In this document: one piece after another, positions 32,388 to 43,018 of the stretch | How positions within the stretch are numbered: position 1 is the first letter of the stretch | Layout of the letters: each line of letters opens with the position of its first letter | NCBI GenBank assembly: GCA_963920575.1 | Contig: OY986971.1 | Location: 2,108,001 to 2,172,000 of the forward strand | Reading direction: 5' to 3' | From: Narthecium ossifragum | Lineage: Eukaryota > Streptophyta > Magnoliopsida > Dioscoreales > Nartheciaceae | Length of the DNA: 64,000 nt | Notes under the pieces: generated by a model | What the model saw: the letters and a program-made list of their open reading frames with translations, nothing else | Told to the model about the DNA's origin: nothing | Databases searched by the model: none | Program-made: the position numbers and the translations under genes

Positions 32388-33504
32388 ATGGCGAACCCCT
32401 GGCCATTCGCCCCGCCGTCGTCGTCTCCATTAGGTATAGGATTCATGGAGCTTGCCTCGCGATTCATCGTGTCGAGTCAAGGGCGGGATCGAGGGGCGTA
32501 CATCTCAGGGTTGCCGTCCGAAAAGGTTCATGATTCTTGCCCTAGGGTTCATGGTTAAACATCTTGCGATATTGTTGAGGTTTCTTGGTTATTGATCGAC
32601 TGAAATGTTTTCAGTTTTGGCTACCAGGAAGTGGTACGTCGAGGCTCTTGTAGCGGGGATGGAGAGAGGCGCGATTCCTGTTATGGAAACGGGGCGAAAG
32701 AAGAGGCTAGTTGCTGTGATCGCAAAGGAAAGTTCTTGATCATTTGGTCTACGATGGTTTCTTGTTCTTTGCCGTGATGGAAATTATTGGGTTAGAAGAC
32801 GGGTTTGATGGTTTCTCTCTTTTTCTTTGCAGTGGCTAGAATTGACCAGATATGGTGGTAATTTGAATCCAGGGGAGTTCTTTGGTTCCACACAGAATGA
32901 TCACCAGAGTATTGAGTGCGTACAAAAGGAAACTATTCCCCAAAGGGTAAACTATTTCATATCTTGCGTTCCACTTTTCTATTTGCACGTGTCTTCAAAT
33001 CTTGATTATGGGTAATGATGCAAAGTTAATGATGGAACTGTCAGTATACGTGCTACTCCAGAGATGTGCATTTTAATAGATGTTTCTTTGTAAAAGAACA
33101 AGTTAACAGGGTCTAAATTTTTATCATTGAAGCTAGTTTTAGCCATGATTTTTTTTAAAATTTAATTTATTTACCTTTTGCTGTTTAATATGCTGATGAC
33201 AAATTTTTTTTGTTTATTTCATTGGTTTAGGATTCTCACCATATTTTGAGACATATGCCTACAATCTTGGAGTGCATTTTAATAGATGTTTCTTTGTAAA
33301 AGAATCTAGTTAACAGGTCCTAGATTTTTATCAATGAAGCTAGTTTTAGCTATGATTTTTTTTAGTTTAATTTATTTACCTTTTGCTGTTTAATATGCTG
33401 ATGACAATTTTTTTTTTTTTTTGTCTATTTTCATTGGTTTAGGATTCTCACCATATTTTGAGATATATGTCTACAATCTTGGAGATAACTGTATCTTCCA
33501 TAGC
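32388..33504 (+). CDS. Start of an unrecognised multi-exon gene (exon model uncertain)
   Basis: The ATG at 32388 lies in a strong context (AACAATGGCG) and opens MANPWPFAPPSSSPL before a donor at 32433/GTATAG. Downstream are exon-like pieces: about 32615-32730 (WYVEALVAGMERGAIPVMET), 32833-32946 (114 bp, LELTRYGGNLNPGEFFGSTQ, between TTTGCAG and GGTAAAC), and about 33232-33265, repeated at 33444-33503 (GFSPYFEIYVYNLGDN). Similar pieces recur at 38340-39020, where the 114-bp exon keeps length and frame. The downstream ORF at 35658 may belong to the same gene. I do not recognise the protein. It could also be a noncoding or broken transcript unit. Confidence 0.4.
33067..33480 (+). repeat. Tandem duplication of about 210 bp, including an exon-like piece
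   Basis: GTGCATTTTAATAGATGTTT through GGATTCTCACCATATTTTGA and TACAATCTTGG occurs at about 33067-33270 and again at 33271-33481. A third copy is at about 38778-38992. Confidence 0.85.
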
Positions 33505-34640
33505 TATGCAAGGCAAGTTGTTCTCATACAAAATTTAATTTCTTCCAGTTCTGCAACTTCCATTGTTCTTTTAGATTTTACATTCGCCCTTTTCCATTTC
33601 ATGTTGTCCCATACTTGTAGATCGGTCATTAGGTATCTATGCCCTGGAATCTTGATGTCCATCGTGTTTTTTTGGGGGGCATGGAAAGGCTTGTTGAGGG
33701 ATATGTGTTCATGAGAAGTTAATTTTCAGATTATGGGGGGCTTTTAAAGCCTGAAAGTTACTAGCACAATGGAGATAAGTTTAGCTTTGTTTGTCTCAAG
33801 ATGAATGAATTGTTGCAAATCCTTCAACCACTTCGGTATGGTTTTGTTACTTTTTTCTATACCTGTTCCAATGCGATATCTTATAACTTAGCAAATACTT
33901 CTGATAGATATGAGCCTTGAACAGCATGTCTTTACTTTTCTCATGATGTTCTTTTGGAGCCAATGTCATTTCTATTTTTGATTATCCACATTTCCGCTTC
34001 TTGACTTTTGGGTAGATGTCAGTCATTTCATTCGGTACTTGCTTTAACTACCTGAGGATTTTAGCTATTCCTTCACGAGTAACTGATAACATCGAAATTT
34101 GCAATAATATCTATGTACTGATCTATCACGAATCCTGGGAACTGTCTTGATGATTGTTGATGTTCACTAATGGACTAAATCCTTATGACCTGATTTGATG
34201 ATTGTAGATGTTCACTAATGTAGTAAATCCTTATGAATACTCTTTCGGAGGCATGATGATTGACCTATTCGATTGTTTCTAGAATATTGATTTGAGGAGT
34301 ACTGAGGAATGATCTTGAATATTTGATAATTGCGTAGGACATGAAGGATAGGAGCTCTTGCAGGAGGGTTGTTTTCTTAAAATGTTAAGGTCTAATTGTT
34401 TGATAACGCACATGTGGGTTAATGTTTTTGTGAATTAAGATAGAAATTCTTACCTGCATAGATTAATGGCTACATAGTTATGCTTGGGTCTTAGAGGTAC
34501 TATCCTACATAGTTATGCATGAAACTTTGTCTCATATTTTAGGTGGATTTTGTTGATTTGGTCTAGTTGATTGGATTTTCCAAGTGGGCCCTTCTATTTT
34601 TCACTGTTGCTCTTTCTTGTGTCGTATAATTAGTCTTGGA
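33505..34640. other. Intron-like AT-rich interval
   Basis: No gene seen. A short near-repeat TTGTTGATGTTCACTAATG / TTGTAGATGTTCACTAATG is at 34157 and 34203. Confidence 0.4.
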
Positions 34641-34960
34641 AGCTAATCCTAGATCAATTTCTCTCTCTGCAAAGTTTGCTTAACTTAAGCTGCTAAGCCC
34701 ATGCACATTTTTTTTACTACAAGAGAATTTCTTGGAATGCAACTACCGTAGGTTCTTGTTCACTGCAATGCTGCCAGTGGCTGTGAAAGACAGTTATTGA
34801 AGCTAATCCTAGATCAATTTCTCTCTCTGCAAAGTTTGCTTAACTTAAGCTGCTAAGCCCATGCACATTTTTTTTACTACAAGAGAATTTCTTGGAATGC
34901 AACTACCGTAGGTTCTTGTTCACTGCAACGCTGCCAGTGGCTGTGAAAGACAGTTATTGT
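34641..34960 (+). repeat. Near-perfect tandem duplication, period 160 bp
   Basis: 34641-34800 and 34801-34960 differ at about two positions (AATG against AACG near 34769/34929, and the last base). Each holds a pyrimidine tract and TTTTTTTTACTACAAGAG. It is very recent, or an assembly duplication. Confidence 0.92.
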
Positions 34961-35334
34961 AGGTTGATTTGATTACCTCAATGGGGCTTTGGATTCAATA
35001 GATAAGGCTAGGCTCACAAGCGATGGGTATTGTTTTTTTTTTTTTTCCACATTGTTCTGGTTAGTGTGTTTGTTTTTTTTGTTGGCATCATCGTCGATTG
35101 CAACTCTGTTGATCAGCTGAAATGGTTGAAGGTATCCCCATTATCTCTATCACCAATTTATTGATTAGCCACCTTTGATTTCGTAATTTTCAGGCAAAGT
35201 CATCTATATGCAGACCTATTTATTTCCATTTTAAATCATCATGCATATTTTTCCCCTTGGCATTTGGGACCTAGTTTCTTTAGCAGTGTCTGTTCAAGGT
35301 TATTGATGTCTCAAATGGAATACTTGATTCGGCA

Positions 35335-35586
35335 CCAATAAGGTCAAATAAAAGAAGGTTTATAGGCACTAGAAACATGATATTTCACACACCGACACAC
35401 ACACACACACACCCCCATGCACGCACACGCCTGCACGCACGCGCGCGCGTACACCCACCCACCAACCCACCTACACACACATGAACACATACACACGCAC
35501 ACACACGGAGGTATATATGTATGTATATGCCTCTGTACTGTCACGTTTTTAGTGCCTATAAACTTTCTTTTATTTGACCTTATTGG
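35335..35586. mobile_element. Inverted-repeat element of about 250 bp with a CA-rich loop
   Basis: Ends CCAATAAGGTCAAATAAAAG and CTTTTATTTGACCTTATTGG are exact complements. The arms continue for about 40 bp (GTTTATAGGCACTA / TAGTGCCTATAAAC). The centre is a CA/GC-alternating stretch (35386-35510). It is probably a MITE. ORFs of H, T, C and V repeats over the loop are artefacts. Confidence 0.75.
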
Positions 35587-35657
35587 AGCCGATCCAAGTA
35601 TTCAATGTGAGACATTAATGACCTTTTATGTCAATCATTGTCAATGTTGTCCATAAC

Positions 35658-35895
35658 CTTCTGCTAGGATCTGGTTGGTGTGGAACGCCCTCGAAGCCAG
35701 AAAGGCTCCTATGTGCAAATGATCTACTTTGCAGTCCGCCTTCTAACTGCTGCCAACCTTCTATTTTGTCGATTTGCAAATTGGGGCCATGTAAGCTTTT
35801 TGGAGAAGAGGCTTGCTGAAAAACCTACACCGATAGTTATGTCTAGGAGTTCATTCAGTACACCAAAAGTTGGTATAGCAATTGTGACCAAGTAG
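35658..35895 (+). CDS. Exon-like ORF, copy 1 (unrecognised)
   Basis: Open to TAG at 35893-35895; contains VERPRSQKGSYVQMIYFAVR, LLTAANLLFCRFANWGHVSF, LEKRLAEKPTPIVMSRSSFS and a C-terminus of PKVGIAIVTK. It looks like a terminal exon and has a hydrophobic centre. Another frame over the same stretch is also open, so coding status is uncertain. No family was recognised. Confidence 0.3.
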
Positions 35896-36306
35896 TGTTG
35901 GGTCCAGTGGAAATGCAGTTAAGTTATAGGAGAAACATCATGCATAGCTGTAAATGTATGATCTCTAAAGGAGGGGTATGATCTGATCAGAGTGCTTGTA
36001 AGCATTGGGCAAGTGCGCTTATACCCAGGTGTAGTTGGACTCAAACTTTCATAGGTTAGCGTAAGGAACTTGCCTGATGATAGAGATTAATTTAACCTTA
36101 TTGGAGCCGATCCAAGTATTCAATGTGAGACATTAATGACCTTTTATGTCAATCATTGTCATTGTTGTCCATAACCTTCTGCTAGGATCTGGTTGGTATG
36201 TCAATCATTGTCATTGTTTTATTTGACCTTATTGGAGCCGATCCAAGTATTCAATGTGAGACATTAATGACCTTTTATGTCAATCATTGTCATTGTTGTC
36301 CATAAC

Positions 36307-36544
36307 CTTCTGCTAGGATCTGGTTGGTGTGGAACGCCCTCGAAGCCAGAAAGGCTCCTATGTGCAAATGATCTACTTTGCAGTCCACCTTCTAACTGCC
36401 GCCAACCTTCCATTTTGTCGATTTGCAAATTGGGGCCATGTAAGCTTTTTGGTGAAGAGGCTTGCTGAAAAACCTACACCGATAGTTATGTCTAGGTGTT
36501 CATTTAGTACACCAAAAGTTGGTATAGCAATTGTGACCAAGTAG
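36307..36544 (+). CDS. Exon-like ORF, copy 2 (unrecognised)
   Basis: Duplicate of 35658-35895 with a few replacements (AVHLLTAANLPFC, FLVKRLAEKP, RCSFSTPK). The frame and stop are kept despite the changes. At this identity that is weak evidence for coding. Confidence 0.3.
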
Positions 36545-36744
36545 TGTTGGGTCCAGTGGAAATGCAGTTAAGTTATAGGAGAAATATCATGCATAACTGT
36601 AAATGTATGATCTCTAAAGGAGGGGTTTGATCTGATCAGAGTGCTTGTCGGCATTGGGTAAGTGCGCTTATACCCAGGTGTAGTTGGACTCAAACTTTCA
36701 TAGGTTAGCTTAAGGAACTTGCCTGATGATAGAGATTAATTTAA

Positions 36745-37200
36745 CAAGTCATATGTATCATTCAGTTAGCGATTCATGTGATGGTGAGGGACATTATTTT
36801 GATGATTTGATCTAAGAAATGAGGATCTATAACATAGATTATCATGACGATTTAATCTAAGAAATGAGGATTCATAACATAAATTATCATGAGAACATTG
36901 AGTTGAAGTGTTGTACATTTATTTAACAATCTACCATGATTATCTCGTTTGGTTCTTTGATTATCTATGGACCCAATCATCTTGGGAGTCTCCAGTTGTC
37001 AGCACAGACCTTCTTTTGAGGATGCTTTTGGAACATTATTTGCTGCAATGAACGAGGGACATGCTTCGATACAAAGTGCGTGAATTCGGTGAAAATGTTA
37101 AGCCTTTTTCAGCTGGTACTTTTGGATTGATGAAGTCTGATTGTGAGCAAGTAATTTGCTTGGAAGTAAATGCTTTCAGAAGTTGATTTTGTTAGTTGGT
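36745..37200. other. AT-rich interval without a recognised gene
   Basis: Contains a short duplication around TAAGAAATGAGGAT (36812 and 36855). No gene seen. Confidence 0.4.
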
Positions 37201-38339
37201 GTGGTTAGATTGGTAACATGGAGTTAATTACCATGCTAATGAGGTCATGTTTAGTGACCAATTTAGAATCAGGATTGGCAAGTAATTGATGAGAATTATT
37301 TGTAACTTTTGAAACTTGGGAGTATTATGAAAGAATGAAGACAATTCCAAGGTAATTTGATTATGGACCTCTCAATGAATAAGGTTAAGTATGACAGGGA
37401 TTTTAGAATTTTATTTTAGCATGGATGATTCTTGATGGATTTGTTTGATGGGAAGCTGATTATGAGAATATGAGAAGTTGTTGAATTATAACACATAGGC
37501 ATTAGAATTGATGTCCGAGTTATGATTCTAAGGTTCAGAGTTTTTTCGATATACTTGGAGTTTGGAGCAAGTCTTTTTTGATAGACTTGGCACCTTAGCT
37601 GAATGTGTGATTATTCCACTGTAGTAATGCCTGGAATTCATTTTCAAGGATTTTTGGTTCATAGTCTGTGTATTTGGATTATTGAGGATTGTTTAATTGG
37701 AATTTAGAGATGAATACGAATCAAGGAACGACTTCTTATATTGTTTATTATTGATTTCTGGTCTAGTGAAGTATGAATGGCCTATATAAAATAACTGGTT
37801 TTGGACATTATAAGAGTGACCAGAATTCTAGTAGGAGTAAAGTATCCATCAGAAGCGTTTGAGGTAATTATCTAGTAATGTGTAAGTTGAGCATGGTTCA
37901 TTAATATATGTCATCCTAATCTCAACTTAGTCAGATCCATGTTGAATCCTCTAATATACATATGTATGGCTATTTGACGCATGACCATTCGACGGTAGTA
38001 TATTAGGTTTCATCATATTTGTGATTGTTATCAATTGAAAAGGAAATGTTGAGTGTTTTGTTTGTCTTATGCGTTATGTAAGGTTTGTTTCTACAATTTG
38101 CAAAGGTAGGTTCAATAACAGGGCTTATATTCACCATAAATGTTGAGGAGGTGTTGTACTCTTTAATTAAGAAGCATTTAAATTATGAGATGGTTACTGG
38201 AACAATGAGGCTGAGTATTGGATTGCCATATGATGCTGTTTTCTAGTGAAATATGACCCAATGAGGTTTAAACTGAGGAAAATCATATATATTTGGGGTT
38301 ATGGGGAGCATAGAGTAGTGGGGTATCAATATTTGGCTA

Positions 38340-39140
38340 CCAGGTAGTGTTACGTCGAGGCTCTTGTAGCGGGGATGGAGAGAGATGTGATTCCCGTGAT
38401 GGAAACGGGGCCAAAGAAGAGGCTAGTTGCTGTGATTGCAAAGAAACTTTTTGATCAGGTGGTTAAGATGGTTTCTTGTTCTATTATTGGCTTTAATGAT
38501 TAAGGTTAGAAGACGGGTTTGATGGTTTCTCTCTTTTTCTTTGCAGCGGCTAGAATTGACCAGATATGGTGGTGCTTTGAATCCAGGGGAGTTCTTTGCT
38601 TCCACACGGATTGATCACCGGGGTATGGAATGCGTACAAAAGGAAACTAGTCCCCAAAGGGTAAACTATTTCATATATTGCGTTCCACTTTTTTATTTGC
38701 TTGTGTCTTCAAATCTTGATTATGGGTAATGATGCAAAGTTAATGATGGAACTGTCAGTATACATGGTACTCCAGAGATGTGCATTTTTAATAGATGTTC
38801 TTTGTAAAAGAATCAAGTTAACGGTGCTTGAGGGCCTAAATTGTACTTTGTATTAATGAAGCTAGTTTTAGCCATGATTTTTTTCTAACTTTGATTTATT
38901 TACTTTTTGCCGTCTAAGATGCGATTTTTCTTGTCAATTTTCATTGCTATAGGATTCTCGCCATATCTTGGGATTTATGCCTACAATCTTGGAGATAACT
39001 GTATATAGCTATGCAAGGCAAGTTGTTCACAAACGAAAATTGATTTATTCCAGTTCTGCAACTTCCATTGTTCTTCTAGGTTTTACATTCGCCCTTTTCC
39101 ATTTCTTGTTGTCCTATCAATTTTGGAGATAACTGTATCT
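38340..39140 (+). pseudogene. Second copy of the 32.6-33.5 kb exon-like region
   Basis: Matches 32620-33500, including the 114-bp exon at 38547-38660 (LELTRYGGALNPGEFFASTR between TTTGCAG and GGTAAAC). The later piece reads GFSPYLGIYAYNLGDN but meets TAG directly (39004). It is more broken than the first copy. Confidence 0.6.
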
Positions 39141-39939
39141 TCCATAAGCTATGTAAGGCAAGAGTTTTAGGTTACACATTCCTTAACATTTTAATCTTTA
39201 ACATGGTATGTATATGTTCATGGAAAGTTTAGAGGTGAAACTTTTAATCTCTTTTAGGTGATGATTTTTTGTTGAGAGACGGTACTTTCCTTGCAAGTTA
39301 GGTCTGTTGAAAGCTGATTCCATTGGTAAGGTGTGGATGAATTGGTGGCATGGAAGTCCAAGCATTAGTCACTATCGTATTGAGCATCCAGTTCAGAATC
39401 TGGATGGCAAGTTATTAATGAGAATTATTTGAAACTATTGAGACTTGGAAGTCCTGCAAAGGAGTGACACTGATTCCTTGGTAATGATACTCTAGACTCT
39501 TAGCAATCGAGGTTATAAGTATAACTGGGGAGTTTGGAATTTTTGTTTCCGTATGGATGATTCTTGAAAGAGTTGTTTAAGTAGATGTTGATTATGAGAA
39601 CTTAGGAGAAACTATAAGTGGCTGAACTAGGAGGAAAATGCATTAGATTTTCTGTTCAAATCCTGATTATTTGGTTTGGAAGTTGTCTGTTATACTTGGA
39701 ATCTGGATTTTGATAAACTTGCTAATTTAGCCAAACATATAAATTTGATGTGATTTGGGACTAGCAGTGATGCGCGGAGTTTATTTCTAGGTATTTGGAT
39801 GACACCTAATTTGATGAGAAGTTTTGGGTTCAAATGTTTACCTGAATAGGAATAAAGGGACAACACGATCATTGACATAATGGATTGCATGTCGATGACA
39901 TGGTTAGCTTGAGATGATGATCATATCAGAAGCAATAAA

Positions 39940-40137
39940 GATTTGTGTACATGGTCATCGTTAGGCCAATGCCGATGGACTAGATCAATTGATCGGTATC
40001 TCAATACCGATTGAATGTACCAATGATCCAATCGGTAGGTATCGGTAGTGAGATAGTTACTGGTTGAAGGCATGTGCAATGCACTACCGATTGAAGGCAT
40101 GTACAATGGACATGCCACATGACTATGTATACAAATC
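39940..40137. mobile_element. Short MITE of the ACCGAT family
   Basis: Starts GATTTGTGTACATGG and ends ATGTATACAAATC, with internal CAATCGGTA and CTACCGATTG motifs. Related to the elements at 12609 and 27015. Confidence 0.6.
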
Positions 40138-40593
40138 AGCACTCTATAAGAAGATAGTTACTGGTTGTGTTGGTTAACTAGATTGGCTTAGTAGGGATTA
40201 ATCATATGACATAAAGAGACAAGGCATCGAGATATGGGTGCCCTGGGTGGTACTACAAGAATGAAGTTGACTCCTCTCTATTGTGATTATAGCCTTATAG
40301 GCATCTTAGCAACTGAGATTATAAGCATGACGGTGGAGTTTGTAATTGTTCGCGTGATAATTCTTTGGCATTTGTTTTAACTTGAAGAATACTTGTAGAA
40401 TCAAAAGGAGATAGAAGTGGTTGAACAATAAGGCAAAGGCATTATTGATGCCCATAACATCATTCTTAGGTTCAGAATCGTCGGAGTGTACTTGGAATTT
40501 TCAGGAAAATGAATCTGGATAGGTCTTCTGCATTACCTGAACCTATAAATTTGAGGTGATGTTGGACTAGTTCATTGCAGCAGTGCTTGGAGC

Positions 40594-41491
40594 CATGGAT
40601 TTCCATACAGGCCGGTACTGTGCATACCGGCCGATATTTACCGTACCGGTGGCTAACCGGGACGGTTTTCTCCCCCGAATCGGATTAGGGGGAGACCAGA
40701 TGTGTACCGGCCGGTTTGTCCGGTACATGCCGGTTTGTATCCAAACCGGCCGGTACACGCCGGTTTGGATGAATACCGACCGGTACAAACCGGCCTGTAC
40801 CGGCCTGAGAAAGAGAGGTGAAAGGAGAGGGGGGGGAGCAGAGAAAAAATCAGGTAGGAGACGATGGGTGGAGGAGGAAGGGGGGAGGAGAGAATTGGGA
40901 AGGAGAGGGGAGGAGAAGAGAGAGGGAAAGGAGAGGAGGAGAGGAAGGGAGGAGATCCTTACTCGGAGGCGGCGGAGAGAGATCGACGACGGAGGAGGAG
41001 AGAGATCGACGGCGAAGGAGGAGAGAGCTCGATGGAGGCGGTGGAGAGAGCTCGGCGGCGTGTGGGAGAGAGTATTAGGGTAAGTTAGTGTTATACATTT
41101 TTAAACCCGTTATCCAAACCCATTATCGACACCCGTAACCCGTTAATGTAAGTTAGTGTTATAAAATAAGTAAAATAATCTAACCCTAACATCGTCGATC
41201 GCCTCCTCCTCTCGCCGACGGTCACTCCCTCTCTCCTTTTGTCGACGATCGACGACGCTAGATCAAGCGCCTCTCTATTGGATCTCCTCTCATTCTTCTC
41301 CCCTCTTCTACCTCTCCTCCCCTCTTCTCCTCTTCTCCTTCTCCTCCTCTTTTCTCTCACTCCTCTCTTTTCCTCTTGCTCCGACTGACGCCGTACCGGT
41401 CCCGTACCGCTTCGGCACAGGGCATACCGGTGGTACGTACCGTACCGGCAGGTCGTCGGCACAGCGCATACCACCGGGACGACAATCCATG
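40594..41491. mobile_element. hAT-like non-autonomous element (898 bp)
   Basis: Begins CATGGATT and ends AATCCATG. It is flanked by CTTGGAGC (40586-40593) and TTTGGAGC (41492-41499), an 8-bp target-site duplication with one change, which fits hAT. The left arm is rich in CCGGTAC palindromes, then purine-rich (40805-41070). The right arm is pyrimidine-rich (41190-41370), then again CCGGTAC-rich, so the element is a large imperfect hairpin. ORFs within it are compositional. Confidence 0.75.
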
Positions 41492-42531
41492 TTTGGAGCT
41501 CATTTTCAAGGCTTTCGGATGGCAGTTGATGTATTTTGAGAAGTCTCGTGTAGAAATATATACCTGAATAGAAATAAAGGGGCGGTATGAAAATTGACTT
41601 ACTAGATTCCATGTCGATGAGATGCATAGCCTGATACAGTGATCATATCAGAAGCTAATACTTGATTGTTTTGATCAAATAGATAGGCTTAATAAGCTCA
41701 AATAAATTAGCTACTGGGAGTTTGGGACTTGGTTACTACTATAAGAATGAAGTTGACTCCTCTCTAATGTAACGTATAGCCATCTTAGCAATTGAGGTTA
41801 TAAACATGACTAGGCAGATTGTAATTTTTCTCTTCACGTGGTCGTGATTCTTGGAGGATTTGAGATAAATGAAGCTGACTATAAAAATTTAGAAGGAAAT
41901 AGAAGTGGTTGGGTTATAAGGCAAAGGCATTATTGATGTTCGAATCATGGTTTTTAATTTGGCATCAAGAGATTATGTATTTTGACTTGGGTCGTATTAC
42001 AAGATTGAAGTTGGCTCCTCTCCAATGTGATTATAAGCATCTTAACAATTGAGGTTATAAACATGAGTGGGAGACTCGAATTTTTCTGCGTGCGTGGATG
42101 ATTTTTGGAGGATTTGTTTGACTAGAAAATGACTATAATATTGTTGAAGGCAATTGAAGTGATTAAATTATGGCAAAGGTATTATTGTTGTCTGAATTCC
42201 CAATTCTTAGGTTAAGAATTCTAGTAAGTATACTTGGAACTTGAAGGAAGTTGGATTTGGATAGATCTTCCAATTTAGCTGAACCTATAAATTTGAGGTT
42301 CGCTTCGTCGGTGTTCATTTTCAATGTTTTTGGATGACAAACGGTTTACTTCGAGAAGGGTTGGGTTCAAATATATACCTGAATAAGAATAAAGGGGCAG
42401 CTCAAAAATTGACTAATGAACCATATGTCGATTTGATGGATAGCCTGATATGATATGACCCTATCTGAAGATAATAACTGATTGTCTTGATTAGCTAGAT
42501 TGACTAGTAAGAGATGAATCATACGCCCTAA

Positions 42532-42738
42532 GCCCTTGTTTGGCAACGGGGTTAAGGGGGTTACCCCCACTTTATCCCTATTTTTTCACCAAACATCAAA
42601 ACAATGATTACGGGGTTACTACTATTCCACCTACCACATTCCTCTCTACTTTTTCTTACCTCCATTTCTTACCCTCAATTTTTCTAACCCCATATTCCTC
42701 TTAACCCCCTTAACCCTAACCCCGAACCAAACGGGGGC
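42532..42738. mobile_element. PIF/Harbinger-type MITE (207 bp)
   Basis: Inverted ends GCCCTTGTTTGG and CCAAACGGGGGC (imperfect), then GGGGTTAAGGGGGTTA against TAACCCCCTTAACCCTAACCCC. Target-site duplication TAA at 42529-42531 and 42739-42741. Confidence 0.82.
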
Positions 42739-42799
42739 TAAAGAGATCTGACATCAAGACTTGGGGTAGTACCGCAAGAATGAAGATTTTTGTTTGATT

Positions 42800-43018
42800 A
42801 GTCGAGCTTATTACCCAGGCTTAGTGGGTCAAATGCCCTACATATTAACTTCTGCAAATTCTACAAATTGTCAGGCATGTGCCCACAATCCTCGTAAAAA
42901 GCAGTGCTTGCTTTTCAATGCCATAATGACTCACAATCCTCGTAAATTGTCACTTCCACCAAGGCTTGAACATGTGATCTCCAAGTCGGAGGTTACAAGC
43001 TCTAACCACTACCTAATG
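42800..43018 (-). mobile_element. SINE-like repeat
   Basis: On the minus strand the sequence starts GGTAGTGGTTAGAGCTTG (A-box-like) and has ATGTTCAAGCC (degenerate B box), like the element at 3540-3690. It interrupts a unit of the large array between GAATGAAG and CTAATGTGATTA. Confidence 0.5.

Larger units (their letters stand above)
35587..36744 (+). repeat. Tandem duplication of about 520 bp with a partial third copy
   Basis: Copy 1 runs from about 35575 to 36092, a partial copy from 36093 to 36196 and copy 2 from about 36226 to 36744. Shared marks are TTGGAGCCGATCCAAGTATT, CTGCTAGGATCTGGTTGGT and GATGATAGAGATTAATTTAA. The copies are nearly identical. Confidence 0.88.

Noticed and set aside
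32130..32533. Minus- and plus-strand ORFs around the GA repeat
   Set aside because: They cross the (GA)n tract and, on the plus strand, ignore the well-placed ATG at 32388 and its splice donor.
35344..35656. ORFs rich in H, T, C and V near 35.4 kb
   Set aside because: They are translations of the CA/GT alternating loop.
40567..41627. ORFs up to 178 codons in the 40.6-41.5 kb element
   Set aside because: They come from purine-only and CCGGTAC-repeat arms of a hairpin transposon.
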